From: CAVVMA01 sp963788205
GTDB lineage: Bacteria > Desulfobacterota > Binatia > Binatales > Binataceae
Length of the DNA stretch: 64,000 nt
Direction of reading: 5' to 3'
NCBI GenBank assembly: GCA_963788205.1
Contig: CAWBGG010000007.1
Location: 992,001-1,056,000, forward strand
Below the pieces are notes generated by a model. It was not told where the DNA came from and made no database searches. It saw nothing but the letters and a program-made list of their open reading frames with translations. This document shows, in pieces, positions 33,887 through 43,542 of the stretch. Positions within the stretch are counted from its first letter, which is position 1. Every line of letters starts with the position of its first letter. The position numbers were made by a program, and so were the translations under genes.

Positions 33887-34051
33887 CGCGCGTAATCGGG
33901 ATACTTGCCGCCGCGGTGTTGGGGGCGCTCGGCGCCCTACATGTCTACTGGGCCGGTGGAGGCCGCCGGATGGCGGAGCTGGCGATTCCGAAGCGCGGCG
34001 CCCAGCCGCTGTTCGTTCCAGGCCGCACTGCCACGCTGGCCGCCGACGGCT
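33883..34051 (+). pseudogene. DUF3995 membrane protein, truncated by a duplicated pdxR segment
   Basis: From ATG 33883 the frame reads VIGILAAAVLGALGALHVYW, AGGGRRMAELAIPKRGAQPL, then FVPGRTATLAADG. This is the N-terminal third of a DUF3995 small membrane protein (HxYWAxGG and PxxxGxPLFxPG motifs). At about 34048 the sequence changes abruptly into the copied 5' end of pdxR in reverse orientation, and no later DUF3995 helices are found. The junction carries a perfect hairpin (GGCTCGCC/GGCGAGCC, 34048-34067). The gene is therefore disrupted. Coupling to the decarboxylase stop by ATGA suggests it was once co-expressed. Confidence 0.65.
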
Positions 34052-34350
34052 CGCCGTTGGGCGAGCCGTCCCGCGCGTCGCCGTTGCCGGCCACGAACGT
34101 ACCGCGGCCGACCTCGGAGTGGAGCAGCCCGGCCTTCTCCAGGCGCTGGAAAACCTTATGGACGGTCAGGTTCTTGATTTTGAGCTCGGCGGCGAGGTCG
34201 GCGACTGAGGGGATACGATCGCGGGGTTGAGCTGTCCGCGGCTGATCGCGGTGCGGAGCGAGCTTTCGATCTGGCGGCACAGCGGCGTGCCGCCGTTGGG
34301 CTTGAGCCTGAGCTTCCAAGGCATAATATGTCAGATACTATAGGATATAT
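34052..34350 (-). pseudogene. Partial duplicate of pdxR (direct repeat copy 2)
   Basis: Reading minus strand from ATG 34324 gives PWKLRLKPNGGTPLCRQIES, SLRTAISRGQLNP, then a frame change caused by one missing base near 34221. It then resumes RIPSVADLAAELKIKNLTVH, KVFQRLEKAGLLHSEVGRGT. Only the winged-helix portion and promoter are present; the aminotransferase domain is absent. The upstream AT-rich operator is kept in altered form, flanked by TGTCA/TGACA halves (34328-34353). It cannot make a full PdxR. A short DNA-binding fragment is conceivable only if the frame is bridged. Confidence 0.8.
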
Positions 34351-34649
34351 GACAACGCAGGCGGGGATGGCGAATCCCGACCGTGAAGACTATCGAAGAG
34401 ACGCGGCCTCGCGACCAGTACGCAAGCACATTGATTGCGCGAGATCACCACAGGTACGCAAGCGGCTATGGCATGTTTCTCCGGCGGGGGGCCTCGTCGC
34501 CGCTTCGGACCGGCGGGACACATCATGGCCTATAAGACCAAGATCAGCATCGTAGTCCTGCAAAAGGCGGTACCAAAATAGCACTCAGCTCATTTCCTGG
34601 ACCGGAACGTCCGCCAAATTTAATCTGACTGATTCAGCCGGCCTAAAGG
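34351..34649. other. Intergenic region without recognisable gene
   Basis: About 300 bases between the pdxR duplicate and a small secreted-protein gene. A 75-codon plus-strand frame starting in the duplicated operator has no recognisable features and no ribosome-binding site. An 18-codon frame (MAYKTKISIVVLQKAVPK) near the end is equally unsupported. Probably decayed DNA. Confidence 0.4.
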
Positions 34650-34991
34650 TCAATGCTTCGGCCACTTCAGCCCGCATTCCATTCTTAGTTGAGTCCATGT
34701 GGTCACCTTTACCACTTCACCCTGCATACAGTAGCTAACTCCGCCGCGCTCGCCCTGGATAACTATTACAGCTCCGACCGGGGGTTTCTTGTCAGCAAAA
34801 ATATTGTAGATCTTTGAGTCATAGGTCTGTAGCAGCAAGCACCCGTGCTCGGCTCCTGCCCGAACGCAACCCACAGCAGTTACAGTTTTTTCGTCCAACG
34901 GACTCCAAGAAGGCTCCTCAGCCTTGCAAGGTTTGGATATCGCCAAAGCGGCGACTATGCTCAGAGCCGCAACGATGGAGTGACGTTTCAT
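34650..34991 (-). CDS. Small secreted hypothetical protein
   Basis: This 113-residue protein starts at ATG 34991 with AGGAGG at the ideal distance upstream. A signal peptide (KRHSIVAALSIVAALAISKPCKA) is followed by a small beta domain with four cysteines (VGCVRAGAEHGCLLL, SYCMQGE, RMECGLK) and GAVIVIQGE. The beta layout is reminiscent of OB-like secreted domains such as DUF5818, but I cannot confirm a family. Composition is less GC-rich than the core genes, in keeping with an accessory block here. Confidence 0.7.
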   Translation of the reverse strand: MKRHSIVAALSIVAALAISKPCKAEEPSWSPLDEKTVTAVGCVRAGAEHGCLLLQTYDSKIYNIFADKKPPVGAVIVIQGERGGVSYCMQGEVVKVTTWTQLRMECGLKWPKH

Positions 34992-35217
34992 AATCTGCTT
35001 AACCTCCTGTATTCGGTCTCGTCGCAAAATTGCCGTGGCTGCTGCGGCCTACGCCGTCGTCGCCCCTGGCTTCAGGCCGCCGACTCATCGAGTTGTTGTC
35101 GCGGCCCGCAGCGTTTACATCCTAATGTGTCAAGGGTCCAATAACGATTTCTGACGGAAGTTTCGGAAAATAGAGGCAAACCAACAAGTTTAGATCAGCC
35201 AAAATCTCGCCACTTCC

Positions 35218-35643
35218 TTAGATAGAGTCCGGAAATACGCCGATCACGCGGGAATTCCACGGACACCAGCGGTTTGCCGGTAAAAACGCGCCTCCGACCT
35301 CTTCTAGATGGATGTCTACATACGAGGTCATCGCATCGCAAACTTCTGCACTCATTTCGAAAAAGTCAAGGGACTCCGGAGCAAGATGGAAGCGCCATGG
35401 GCGGTTGTAGCTGACCGGTTTCTTGACGACGATTCCACCCACGTGGACAAGTCTCTTCTCACGGCCTGAAACAATGGCCTTTGCCTTCTCAATCTTGGAT
35501 GGGTTAGTCAGCACTACGACGAATGCCTCTGCGGGCACTCCATTGGACACGACAAAGTACTTCACCGCAGCAGAAGCTGGTGCGTACTTCGCTTTCAGAG
35601 ATGTGCGGTGCGTGGAAACTCTCGATCGTCTTCGGGAAGCCAC
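35218..35643 (-). CDS. BP74-related N-terminal domain protein
   Basis: Residues 28-141 match the BP74-type domain known from Dictyostelium and scattered bacteria: KYFVVSNGVPAEAFVVVLTN, then PSKIEKAKAIVSGREKRLVH, WRFHLAPESLDFFEMSAEVCDA, and HLEEVGGAFLPANRWCPWNS near the end. Its function in bacteria is unknown; bacterial copies are normally secreted. This frame opens with a GTG and a basic, non-hydrophobic N-terminus, so a signal peptide may have been lost or lies in another frame. It sits alone in the accessory region and is probably transferred. Confidence 0.65.
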   Translation of the reverse strand: MASRRRSRVSTHRTSLKAKYAPASAAVKYFVVSNGVPAEAFVVVLTNPSKIEKAKAIVSGREKRLVHVGGIVVKKPVSYNRPWRFHLAPESLDFFEMSAEVCDAMTSYVDIHLEEVGGAFLPANRWCPWNSRVIGVFPDSI

Positions 35644-35779
35644 AGAGCCCTCTCAATCTGGATGCCTATAGTTCAGTTCCTGCTATCCACTTTCCCTGTC
35701 GTCGCGCCGAAGCCTATTTTGTATCTATGTTACAGAACTCTCAACGGCGAAGGGCAGCCTCCAGAACCGATAGTGTCTG

Positions 35780-36064
35780 TCATTGTGGGCACGCAATCAA
35801 TGTTCCATACTCGGTAACTAGCCCGTTGAGGACAATTTGACCGAAATTCCCGTTTTGAATCTCCCATTCCTGCTCCTCTATAGACCCGACTGCTTTCCTA
35901 TGCAAGGTTTCAGGCCGGTTTCCGTCCACGGTCTCCAGCGGCGCCGGGAGGGGCTGGTTTCGCGTCTCGCGCTCATGCAACGCCCGAGAATGCCACACCG
36001 GCAGCACCAGCCGCCGCCACAGATTCCCGAGATTGTAAGCGATCAGGCTCGCCCACAACCGCAC
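35780..36064 (-). mobile_element. IS1380-type transposase C-terminal scrap
   Basis: The first 25 or so residues, VRLWASLIAYNLGNLWRRLVLP, are the hallmark near-C-terminal segment of IS1380-family DDE transposases. What follows (residues 30-94) is not transposase-like. No upstream catalytic part is present, since the cupin gene begins nine bases away. No terminal repeats could be assigned. A remnant of an old insertion. Confidence 0.55.
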
Positions 36065-36073
36065 CTTTCACGT

Positions 36074-36427
36074 TCAGCTCCGCCCATCGGGCTTGGCCGA
36101 CTTGCTGCCCGCCATATCGGCGCGCAAGGGATAGTCCACGACAATCGCCCGGCCGCGGCTGATTGCTCTTACCGAGTGCAGCGTGTTCGCGGGCACCGCC
36201 GCGACGACACCGGGTCCGGCTACCCGCGTATTTCCATCGATGGTCACTTCGAGTTGCCCTTCGATGACGTTCCAGACCTCCTCATTCGGATGCGCGTGTT
36301 CATGGATCGCGGAACCCGCTTCAAACACGTAATGCCCGAAGGTCATGTGGTCCGAGTCGAAATAGCGCCCCTTCCAACCCGGGAGCCGCTCGATGACCTT
36401 CAATTCGCGAGTGTCGATGAAAGGCAT
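36074..36427 (-). CDS. Cupin-domain protein
   Basis: This 117-residue single-domain cupin has metal-ligand motif 1 GSAIHEHAHPNEEVWNVIEG (two His, one Glu, spaced as usual) and motif 2 GVVAAVPANTLHSVRAI with the last His. Small cupins of this type bind a metal and act as isomerases, dioxygenases or sensors; no substrate can be assigned. Its start region faces the sigma-54-like regulator gene across about 255 bases. ATG 36427 has AGGAGGC a few bases upstream. Confidence 0.85.
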   Translation of the reverse strand: MPFIDTRELKVIERLPGWKGRYFDSDHMTFGHYVFEAGSAIHEHAHPNEEVWNVIEGQLEVTIDGNTRVAGPGVVAAVPANTLHSVRAISRGRAIVVDYPLRADMAGSKSAKPDGRS

Positions 36428-36682
36428 CTTTCTGCCTCCTCAGGCGCCGCGGCGCGACGCGGCCCATTTATTTCAGTGTCTCCCGCCGGCGGCTTAATTC
36501 AGCCAGTATTCCACCGCGGAACGGCCGACGATCGCAGCCAGGGCCCGCCCGAACCCGATCTAACGGTGCGGGCTGGCGCGTCTGAGGGTTGTGGAAAACT
36601 TCCAAAAGTAGTGCAGACGCGCGTGGAACGCGACATCGCGTCTTTGCTACACTCGCCAGCGGGTTGGAGGGTTCGCCGCCCG

Positions 36683-38243
<1,561 letters not shown>

Positions 38244-38289
38244 CGGCGCGTTTCAGACCAGTCTCACGGCGCGCGCATCGCGCGGACCG

Positions 38290-38925
38290 TCACACGATAC
38301 AGGTCAGCATCGCGAACTGGTTCGCGCCGGCGTCGCCGAAAAAGCTCCGCAGGCGGCGAAACTCTTCCATCAGCCAATCCAGGTCGGCGGGCGCCCACAG
38401 CCGCGGATAGATTCCGGCGCGCGACATCCGGACGGGATCGAAGCGGGCCTTCATCTCCGCTTCGAGATCGGCTCGCGACAATTCGTTGGCGGTCAGCGAG
38501 ACTTTGGCCGGCGCCAAGTAGCGCGCTGGTCCGTAGCCGAGGTCGTCGCCGAATTCCGTGCCGCCCAGCACCGCCTGACTCAGGAAGCTCGTGCCGGCTT
38601 CGGTTTCTCCACAGAGCAGATAGTGAATGCCGTGCCAGGCCTTCTCGAGCGACAGCGCCGGGCCGATCGCTGCCGGGACCGCCGGATGCGATCGGATCTG
38701 CGACTCCTGCTGCGATCGCCCCGCGCGGTGCGGCGCCGTGAGGCTGACGAGTCCGTGCATGCCTTGGCCACCAGCGGTGAGACTTACGCCCAGCGACTCT
38801 TCCGCCAGCGGAGCGGTCTCGATCGCGCCGTCCATTTCCAGGAGCGCCGGCGCCAGTGATGGATTGCCCACCAGGCGCGTCAGCAGATCCGGTGCGACCT
38901 GCACAAAGCGGGCGATCATCGACAT
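38290..38925 (-). CDS. DUF1877 (YfbM-like) family protein
   Basis: This 211-residue protein starts MSMIARFVQVAPDLLTRLVG, with AALSLEKAWHGIHYLLCG, then GPARYLAPAKVSLTANELSR and DWLMEEFRRLRSFFGDAGAN. These are DUF1877 hallmarks; function is unknown. ATG 38925 is chosen over the upstream frame because a strong purine-rich GAGGGGAGGAG precedes it. It is 64 bases beyond the end of the tadC gene on the same strand and could be carried on the pilus transcript, although no pilus role is known. Confidence 0.85.
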   Translation of the reverse strand: MSMIARFVQVAPDLLTRLVGNPSLAPALLEMDGAIETAPLAEESLGVSLTAGGQGMHGLVSLTAPHRAGRSQQESQIRSHPAVPAAIGPALSLEKAWHGIHYLLCGETEAGTSFLSQAVLGGTEFGDDLGYGPARYLAPAKVSLTANELSRADLEAEMKARFDPVRMSRAGIYPRLWAPADLDWLMEEFRRLRSFFGDAGANQFAMLTCIV

Positions 38926-38989
38926 GGCTCCTCCCCTCCTCCGCAATAGGTCAGCGCGCGGCGAGCTTTGGATTGGAACGCGCCATCGC

Positions 38990-39922
38990 TCAACCGCCGC
39001 CCATGGTCGAAACGATCTGGATTAGCGCCGGACCCACGATCACCATCAACATCGCGGGCAGCACGAACAGTACCAGCGGGAAGAGAATTTTGACGGCGGT
39101 CTTCTGGGCCGCTTCTTCAGCGCGCAGGCGGCGGCGCACGCGCATCGCGTCGGAGCTGGCGTGCAGGGCCGGCGCGATCTGGGCGCCGAGTTGTTCGCTC
39201 TGGATCAGCGTAGCGGCCAGCGGCTTGATGTCCTCGACCGCGGTGCGTTCGGCGAGAGCGCGCAGCGCCACGCCCAGCGATGATCCCGAAGAGACTTCTG
39301 AAGCGACCAGCGACAGCTCGCGTCCGATCACCTGTCCGTTACGCTCGGCCTCGCCGCCGACCACCTTGATCGCCTCGTACAGCCCCAGGCCGGCCTCGAC
39401 GCAGACCACCAGCAGATCGAGCACGTCGGAAAGCTCGCGGCCGATCGCAGTCTGGCGCGCGCGGGCGCGGTTACCGAGGTAATAGCTCGGGATGAAAAAG
39501 CCGATCGCGGCCCCGGCCGCGCCGTATCCGATCGCGGTGCTCGAGGGCTGGCCGGTGAAAATGCCGATGAACAGTCCTATCACCGCGAAGACCGCGGCTG
39601 AGCTGAACCGGATCACCTGGAAGATCTGCGGCGCAGCCGACTTGATATAGCCGGCCTGCACCAGCATCTGCACCATCTTTTCGCCCGCAGGCGTATCGGT
39701 CTTGGGCGGCGGCAGATGGCGCACGGCCCACTGCAGCAACACGCGGCCGAAGGTATCGTCAGTCTCGCCATCGAGGTTGCCCTGCGAAAGCCGCATCTTG
39801 ACGGCCAAATCGGCGAGCCGATCTTCCAGCACCCGGCGCGTGCCGAACACCGCGACGTACAGCCCGATACCGGCGGCGCCGACCAGGAAGCCGAATGCCA
39901 CTGTGATGAAGAGGGGATCCAT
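38990..39922 (-). CDS. tadC: Tad pilus inner-membrane protein TadC
   Basis: This 310-residue GspF-type platform protein has an N-terminal membrane helix (PLFITVAFGFLVGAAGIGLYVAVFG), a central pair, and the T2SSF domain (ELSDVLDLLVVCVEAGLGLYEAIKVVGGEAE). C-terminal helices (KILFPLVLFVLPAMLMVIVGPALIQ) follow. With TadB it forms the inner-membrane base on which the CpaF ATPase acts to assemble Flp pili. It follows tadB by 13 bases. No tadD, tadE or tadF is found downstream. Confidence 0.9.
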   Translation of the reverse strand: MDPLFITVAFGFLVGAAGIGLYVAVFGTRRVLEDRLADLAVKMRLSQGNLDGETDDTFGRVLLQWAVRHLPPPKTDTPAGEKMVQMLVQAGYIKSAAPQIFQVIRFSSAAVFAVIGLFIGIFTGQPSSTAIGYGAAGAAIGFFIPSYYLGNRARARQTAIGRELSDVLDLLVVCVEAGLGLYEAIKVVGGEAERNGQVIGRELSLVASEVSSGSSLGVALRALAERTAVEDIKPLAATLIQSEQLGAQIAPALHASSDAMRVRRRLRAEEAAQKTAVKILFPLVLFVLPAMLMVIVGPALIQIVSTMGGG

Positions 39923-39935
39923 CCTAATACACCTG

Positions 39936-40889
39936 CTAGAACTTCACCTGCACGAGCTTGCGGATGGTGAGGAACGCCATCGCGTCGAGCGCGATCGCAA
40001 ACTTGAGAATCTTCTGCCCGGTGGGATCGGTGAACAGCGTTTTGGTGTACTCCGGCTGCACGAAGTAGAATGCGATGAGGACTAATATCGGCAGGAAACC
40101 GACCACCATCCCGCCCATCCGCGATTGCGCGGTGAGCGTGCGAATCTGGAGCTTCAGGCGCTGGCGGGTGCGGATCACGTCGGACAGGCGCGACACGATC
40201 GCGGCCAGCGAGCTGCCGACCTCGGTCTGCACCTTGATCGCCACCAGCAGCAGCCGCAAGTCCTCGTCCGGGACGCGCTTGAGCATGTCTTCCATCGCGC
40301 GGCTCAGGGGCAGGCCCAGGCGGACCTGCTCGAGCACGGTGCGGAACTCGCTGCCGAGCGGATCGGCGAACTCGCCCACCACGACCTGAAGGGCGCGCAG
40401 CAGGGTGTGTCCGGCCTCGAGCGACGATTTGATCAGATCAAGCGCGAAGGGCAACTGGGCGCTGAACGCCTTGATCCGGCGGCTCTTGCGAAAGCGGATA
40501 TAGAAGATCGGTATGGAGGCGAACCCGGAGCCGGCGGCGATTGCCATCAGGAAATCGCCCGACATCGCCTCGGCCGCGGCGCCCCCGGCGCCGAACAGCA
40601 GCACCATCACCAGGATCGCGTCGGAGACCCGCACGTAGAGACCGGCCTGCCAGAGGTTCTCCTCGAGCTTGCGGATCAGGTTGAAACGGCGCATGAGCGC
40701 CGCGGCGAGCTTGCCCTGTTCGGGTTTGCGCTTGCGGGCGGTAACGTCGTCGTCATCGGCGTCGGGCCGCGACATCCGCCGCAGCAGTTCCGCGGCCTGA
40801 TCGGTTGCGGAGCCGCCGCCGCCGGTGACGACGATCAGAAGCACGATGAAGATCGCGCCGAAGACTCCGCCGGCGATAACCATATCCAT
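39936..40889 (-). CDS. tadB: Tad pilus inner-membrane protein TadB
   Basis: This product of about 317 residues starts MDMVIAGGVFGAIFIVLLIV, has a basic cytosolic segment (RMSRPDADDDDVTARKRKPEQG) and the GspF-like T2SSF domain (LPFALDLIKSSLEAGHTLLRALQVV, RVPDEDLRLLLVAIKVQTEVGSSLAAIV). As sequenced it is in one frame with cpaF, making a 772-residue fusion. That arises from a one-base loss at the cpaF end. The natural cpaF stop at 40894-40896 lies five bases before this ATG, so separate, coupled genes are more likely. Confidence 0.9.
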   Translation of the reverse strand: MDMVIAGGVFGAIFIVLLIVVTGGGGSATDQAAELLRRMSRPDADDDDVTARKRKPEQGKLAAALMRRFNLIRKLEENLWQAGLYVRVSDAILVMVLLFGAGGAAAEAMSGDFLMAIAAGSGFASIPIFYIRFRKSRRIKAFSAQLPFALDLIKSSLEAGHTLLRALQVVVGEFADPLGSEFRTVLEQVRLGLPLSRAMEDMLKRVPDEDLRLLLVAIKVQTEVGSSLAAIVSRLSDVIRTRQRLKLQIRTLTAQSRMGGMVVGFLPILVLIAFYFVQPEYTKTLFTDPTGQKILKFAIALDAMAFLTIRKLVQVKF

Positions 40890-40893
40890 GAGC

Positions 40894-42254
40894 TTACTCG
40901 GCGGCTCTCTGGAACATTTGCGAATCGAGCCGGAAGCCGCCGCCTCGATTCGTTGCGCGTATACCGATCGGATGCCGGTGGCGCGGTACTTGCCGACCAC
41001 CTTGCCCGTGTAGTTCACGCCGCTGCGCACGTACTCGAACAGGTCCTGCATCATCACCACGTCGCCTTCCATCCCGGTGATCTCGGAAATCCTCATGCAT
41101 TTGCGCGTTCCGTCGGACAGCCGGCTGACGTGCACGATGATGTTCAGCGCCGAGGCGACCTGCTGGCGCATCGCGCGCTGCGGAATCGAGTAGCCCGCCA
41201 GCAGCATCATCATCTCGAGCCGGCCCAGGGACTCACGCGGGCTGTTGGCGTGGATGGTCGCGATGGAGCCGTCGTGGCCGGTCGACATGGCCTGGAGCAT
41301 GTCGATGACCTCGGAGCCGCGGACCTCGCCGACGACGATCCGGTCCGGGCGCATACGCAGCGAGTTCTTGACCAGATCGCGCTGGCTGACCTCGCCCTTG
41401 CCCTCGACGTTGGCCGGCCGGGTTTCCAGCCGCACGACGTGCGGCTGCTGGAGGGAAAGCTCGGCGGAGTCTTCGATAGTGACGATCCGCTCGTCTTCCG
41501 GGATGAAGCTCGAAAGGCAGTTGAGCATGGTGGTTTTGCCCGAGCCGGTACCACCGACCACCAGCGTGTTGAGGCGGGCGCGCACGGTCGCCTTCAAGAA
41601 CTCGACCATCTCGGCGGTGATGCTCTCGCGGGAAATCAGATCCTCGATGGTGTAGCGCTTGCGGCCGAAGCGGCGAATCGAGAGCGACGGCCCGTCGATC
41701 GCCAGCGGCGGAATGATCGCATTGATACGCGAGCCGTCGGGCAAGCGCGCATCGACCATCGGCGAGGACTCGTCCACGCGCCGGCCGACCTGCGAAACGA
41801 TGCGGTCGATGATCAACAGCAGGTGCGCGTCGTCCTGAAAGGTTACGTCGGTGCGATGCAGCTTGCCCAGGCGCTCGACAAAGACGTGGCCGTGTCCGTT
41901 GACCAGAATGTCGGTGATCTCGTCGTCCCACAGCAGCGGTTCCAGCGGCCCCAGCCCGAGCAGTTCGTTCTTGATCTCCTCGACCAGCCGGCTGCGATCG
42001 TGATCGGTGAGCAGGCGCCCCTCAGCGTCGAGCAACTCGTTGATCGCAGCGCCGATCTTGCTGGAGGCCACCGCCGGATCGAGGTTCTCGAGCTTGGCGA
42101 CATCGAGCGTCTCGAACAGGCGATTGTGCACGTCGAGCTTGAGTTGGCGGAAGCCCTCGGCCAGGGCGTCCTTGGCCGGGCGCTTGGGTGCGCCGAGCGA
42201 ACGCTGCTGGGAGGGGGCAACGCCGTTGTTGGAGATGCGATCAGACAGTTTCAT
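40894..42254 (-). CDS. cpaF: Tad pilus ATPase CpaF/TadA, apparent one-base deletion near 40937
   Basis: This secretion-type hexameric ATPase powers Flp pilus assembly. It has the N-terminal helical part to about 120 and the GspE core: VVGGTGSGKTTMLNCLSSFI (Walker A), TIEDSAELSL (Asp box), RMRPDRIVVGEVRG (Walker B) and SIATIHANSPRESL (His box). All are intact. Near the end the reading frame moves into tadB. Adding one base at about 40936-40938 restores the family ending EAAGFRLDSQMFQRAAE and a TAA at 40894-40896. The missing base is in a GC-rich G-run on the coding strand. It starts three bases after the tadZ stop. Confidence 0.93.
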
Positions 42255-42257
42255 CGT

Positions 42258-43508
42258 TCAGGCCTTGGCCGAAGCCTCGCGGCCGCGTGAAGAGCCCAGC
42301 GCGTCGCGCAGCCGCGAAAACAACTTGGTGGCGGCCGGCTGCTCGCTCGGTGCGGCGCTGCTGGGCGACGCGAGCCTTGCGACCAGCTCGTCCACGGAGC
42401 GGGCCAGCGCCGAGTTGGGCGCCGCCTGCCACAGGTCCTGTCCTCTGAGCTGCACGCGCTCGATCGCCTTGTCGTCGCGCGGAATTTTGGCGAACAGCGG
42501 ACGGCCCAGCGTGTTGCTGAGCTGGGCTTCGCTGATCGGATGCTGGGTCGAGTACCGGCTGAGCACGTAGGTGGGCTCGACGCTGTTGATGCCCAGGCGG
42601 CTGAACAGCTCGACGAACCGCCAGGCGCAGCGCGCCGCGGCGATCGACTGATCGATTACATAGAGCAGGCGGTCCGAGCGCTCCCAGGCGGCGACCGTGG
42701 TCGCGTTGACGAAGCTGCCGCAATCGACCAGCACCAGGTCGAACAACTGGCGCATCAGGTCGAGCACGGCCCCGACCGTCACGTCCGAGATCAGTTCGCT
42801 GTCCTCGATGCGTTTGGGGGCGGCGAGCAGATAAATGCCCGATGGATGCTTGGTCAGTGCGGATTCGAGTTGAATCGAGTCGAGTTTCTTTTCGGGGTCG
42901 GCCACGTCCATGATCGAACGCGCCGGCTCGACGTTCAGATAGATCGCGAGTCCGCCGGTCTGCAGATCGAGATCGATCAGACCGACGCGCTTGTCCTGTG
43001 AATGGCGCGCCGAGAGCCCCAGATTGGCGCACAGCGAGGTGACTCCGACGCCGCCGACGGTGCTCGCCAGCGAAACGATCAGCCCGCCGGCCTGGCGTTC
43101 GGCGCGGCGGCGCGCCTCACTGATCTTGAGCAGCGCGCGAGTCGCGTCGCCGGTGTCGAGCGGGAGGAAGAGCAGCTCATCGGCCCCGGCGCGCAGCACG
43201 CGGCGCATCAAATTCGGCGCGCGCTCGGCCAACAGCGCGAACAGGATCGGGCGGGGCGATTGCGCGGCCTGGTTGTGCACATACTCCAGCGGCAGCTCTT
43301 CTTCGCCGCCGAAGATCACCATCTCAACGTCGGCCGGAGCGCCGCCGTTGCCGGCGGCAGACGCCCGGGGCGTAGTCTCGAACACCTCGAGCTGGGGATC
43401 GGGCAGCGCGGCCAGTGCGCGCTTGATCTCCGCCCGCCGCGCCTCGTCCTCACCGACCAGCAGGATCCTCAGCGCTCCGCTGCGTTCCTCGCTTTTGGCA
43501 TTTAGCAC
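42258..43508 (-). CDS. cpaE: Tad pilus localisation ATPase-like protein CpaE/TadZ
   Basis: This 416-residue protein has an atypical receiver-like N-terminus (residues 12-130, ALRILLVGEDEARRAEIKRAL) and a ParA/MinD-like domain from about 140. The deviant P-loop reads SLASTVGGVGVTSLCANLGL; the Lys before Thr in canonical KGGVGKT is replaced by Val, as in several TadZ proteins that bind but hydrolyse ATP poorly. DLDLQTGGLAIYLNV and LVLVDCGSFVNA follow. TadZ places the Tad machine at the pole. It is followed at once by cpaF. Confidence 0.9.
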   Translation of the reverse strand: MLNAKSEERSGALRILLVGEDEARRAEIKRALAALPDPQLEVFETTPRASAAGNGGAPADVEMVIFGGEEELPLEYVHNQAAQSPRPILFALLAERAPNLMRRVLRAGADELLFLPLDTGDATRALLKISEARRRAERQAGGLIVSLASTVGGVGVTSLCANLGLSARHSQDKRVGLIDLDLQTGGLAIYLNVEPARSIMDVADPEKKLDSIQLESALTKHPSGIYLLAAPKRIEDSELISDVTVGAVLDLMRQLFDLVLVDCGSFVNATTVAAWERSDRLLYVIDQSIAAARCAWRFVELFSRLGINSVEPTYVLSRYSTQHPISEAQLSNTLGRPLFAKIPRDDKAIERVQLRGQDLWQAAPNSALARSVDELVARLASPSSAAPSEQPAATKLFSRLRDALGSSRGREASAKA

Positions 43509-43542
43509 GGACCTTCTCTCCTCACGCCCACCCTGAAACCCG

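Noticed and set aside
34328..34555. 75-codon plus-strand ORF beginning in the duplicated pdxR operator
   Set aside because: No ribosome-binding site, no recognisable features, starts inside a duplicated promoter; probably chance.
39936..42254. Natural CpaF-TadB fusion protein
   Set aside because: A one-base correction restores the standard CpaF C-terminus and a stop just before a good TadB start, so fusion is not the preferred reading.
40125..42290. 721-codon plus-strand frame opposite cpaF/tadB
   Set aside because: Antisense shadow; no domain, no ribosome-binding site, and the opposite strand carries conserved ATPase motifs.
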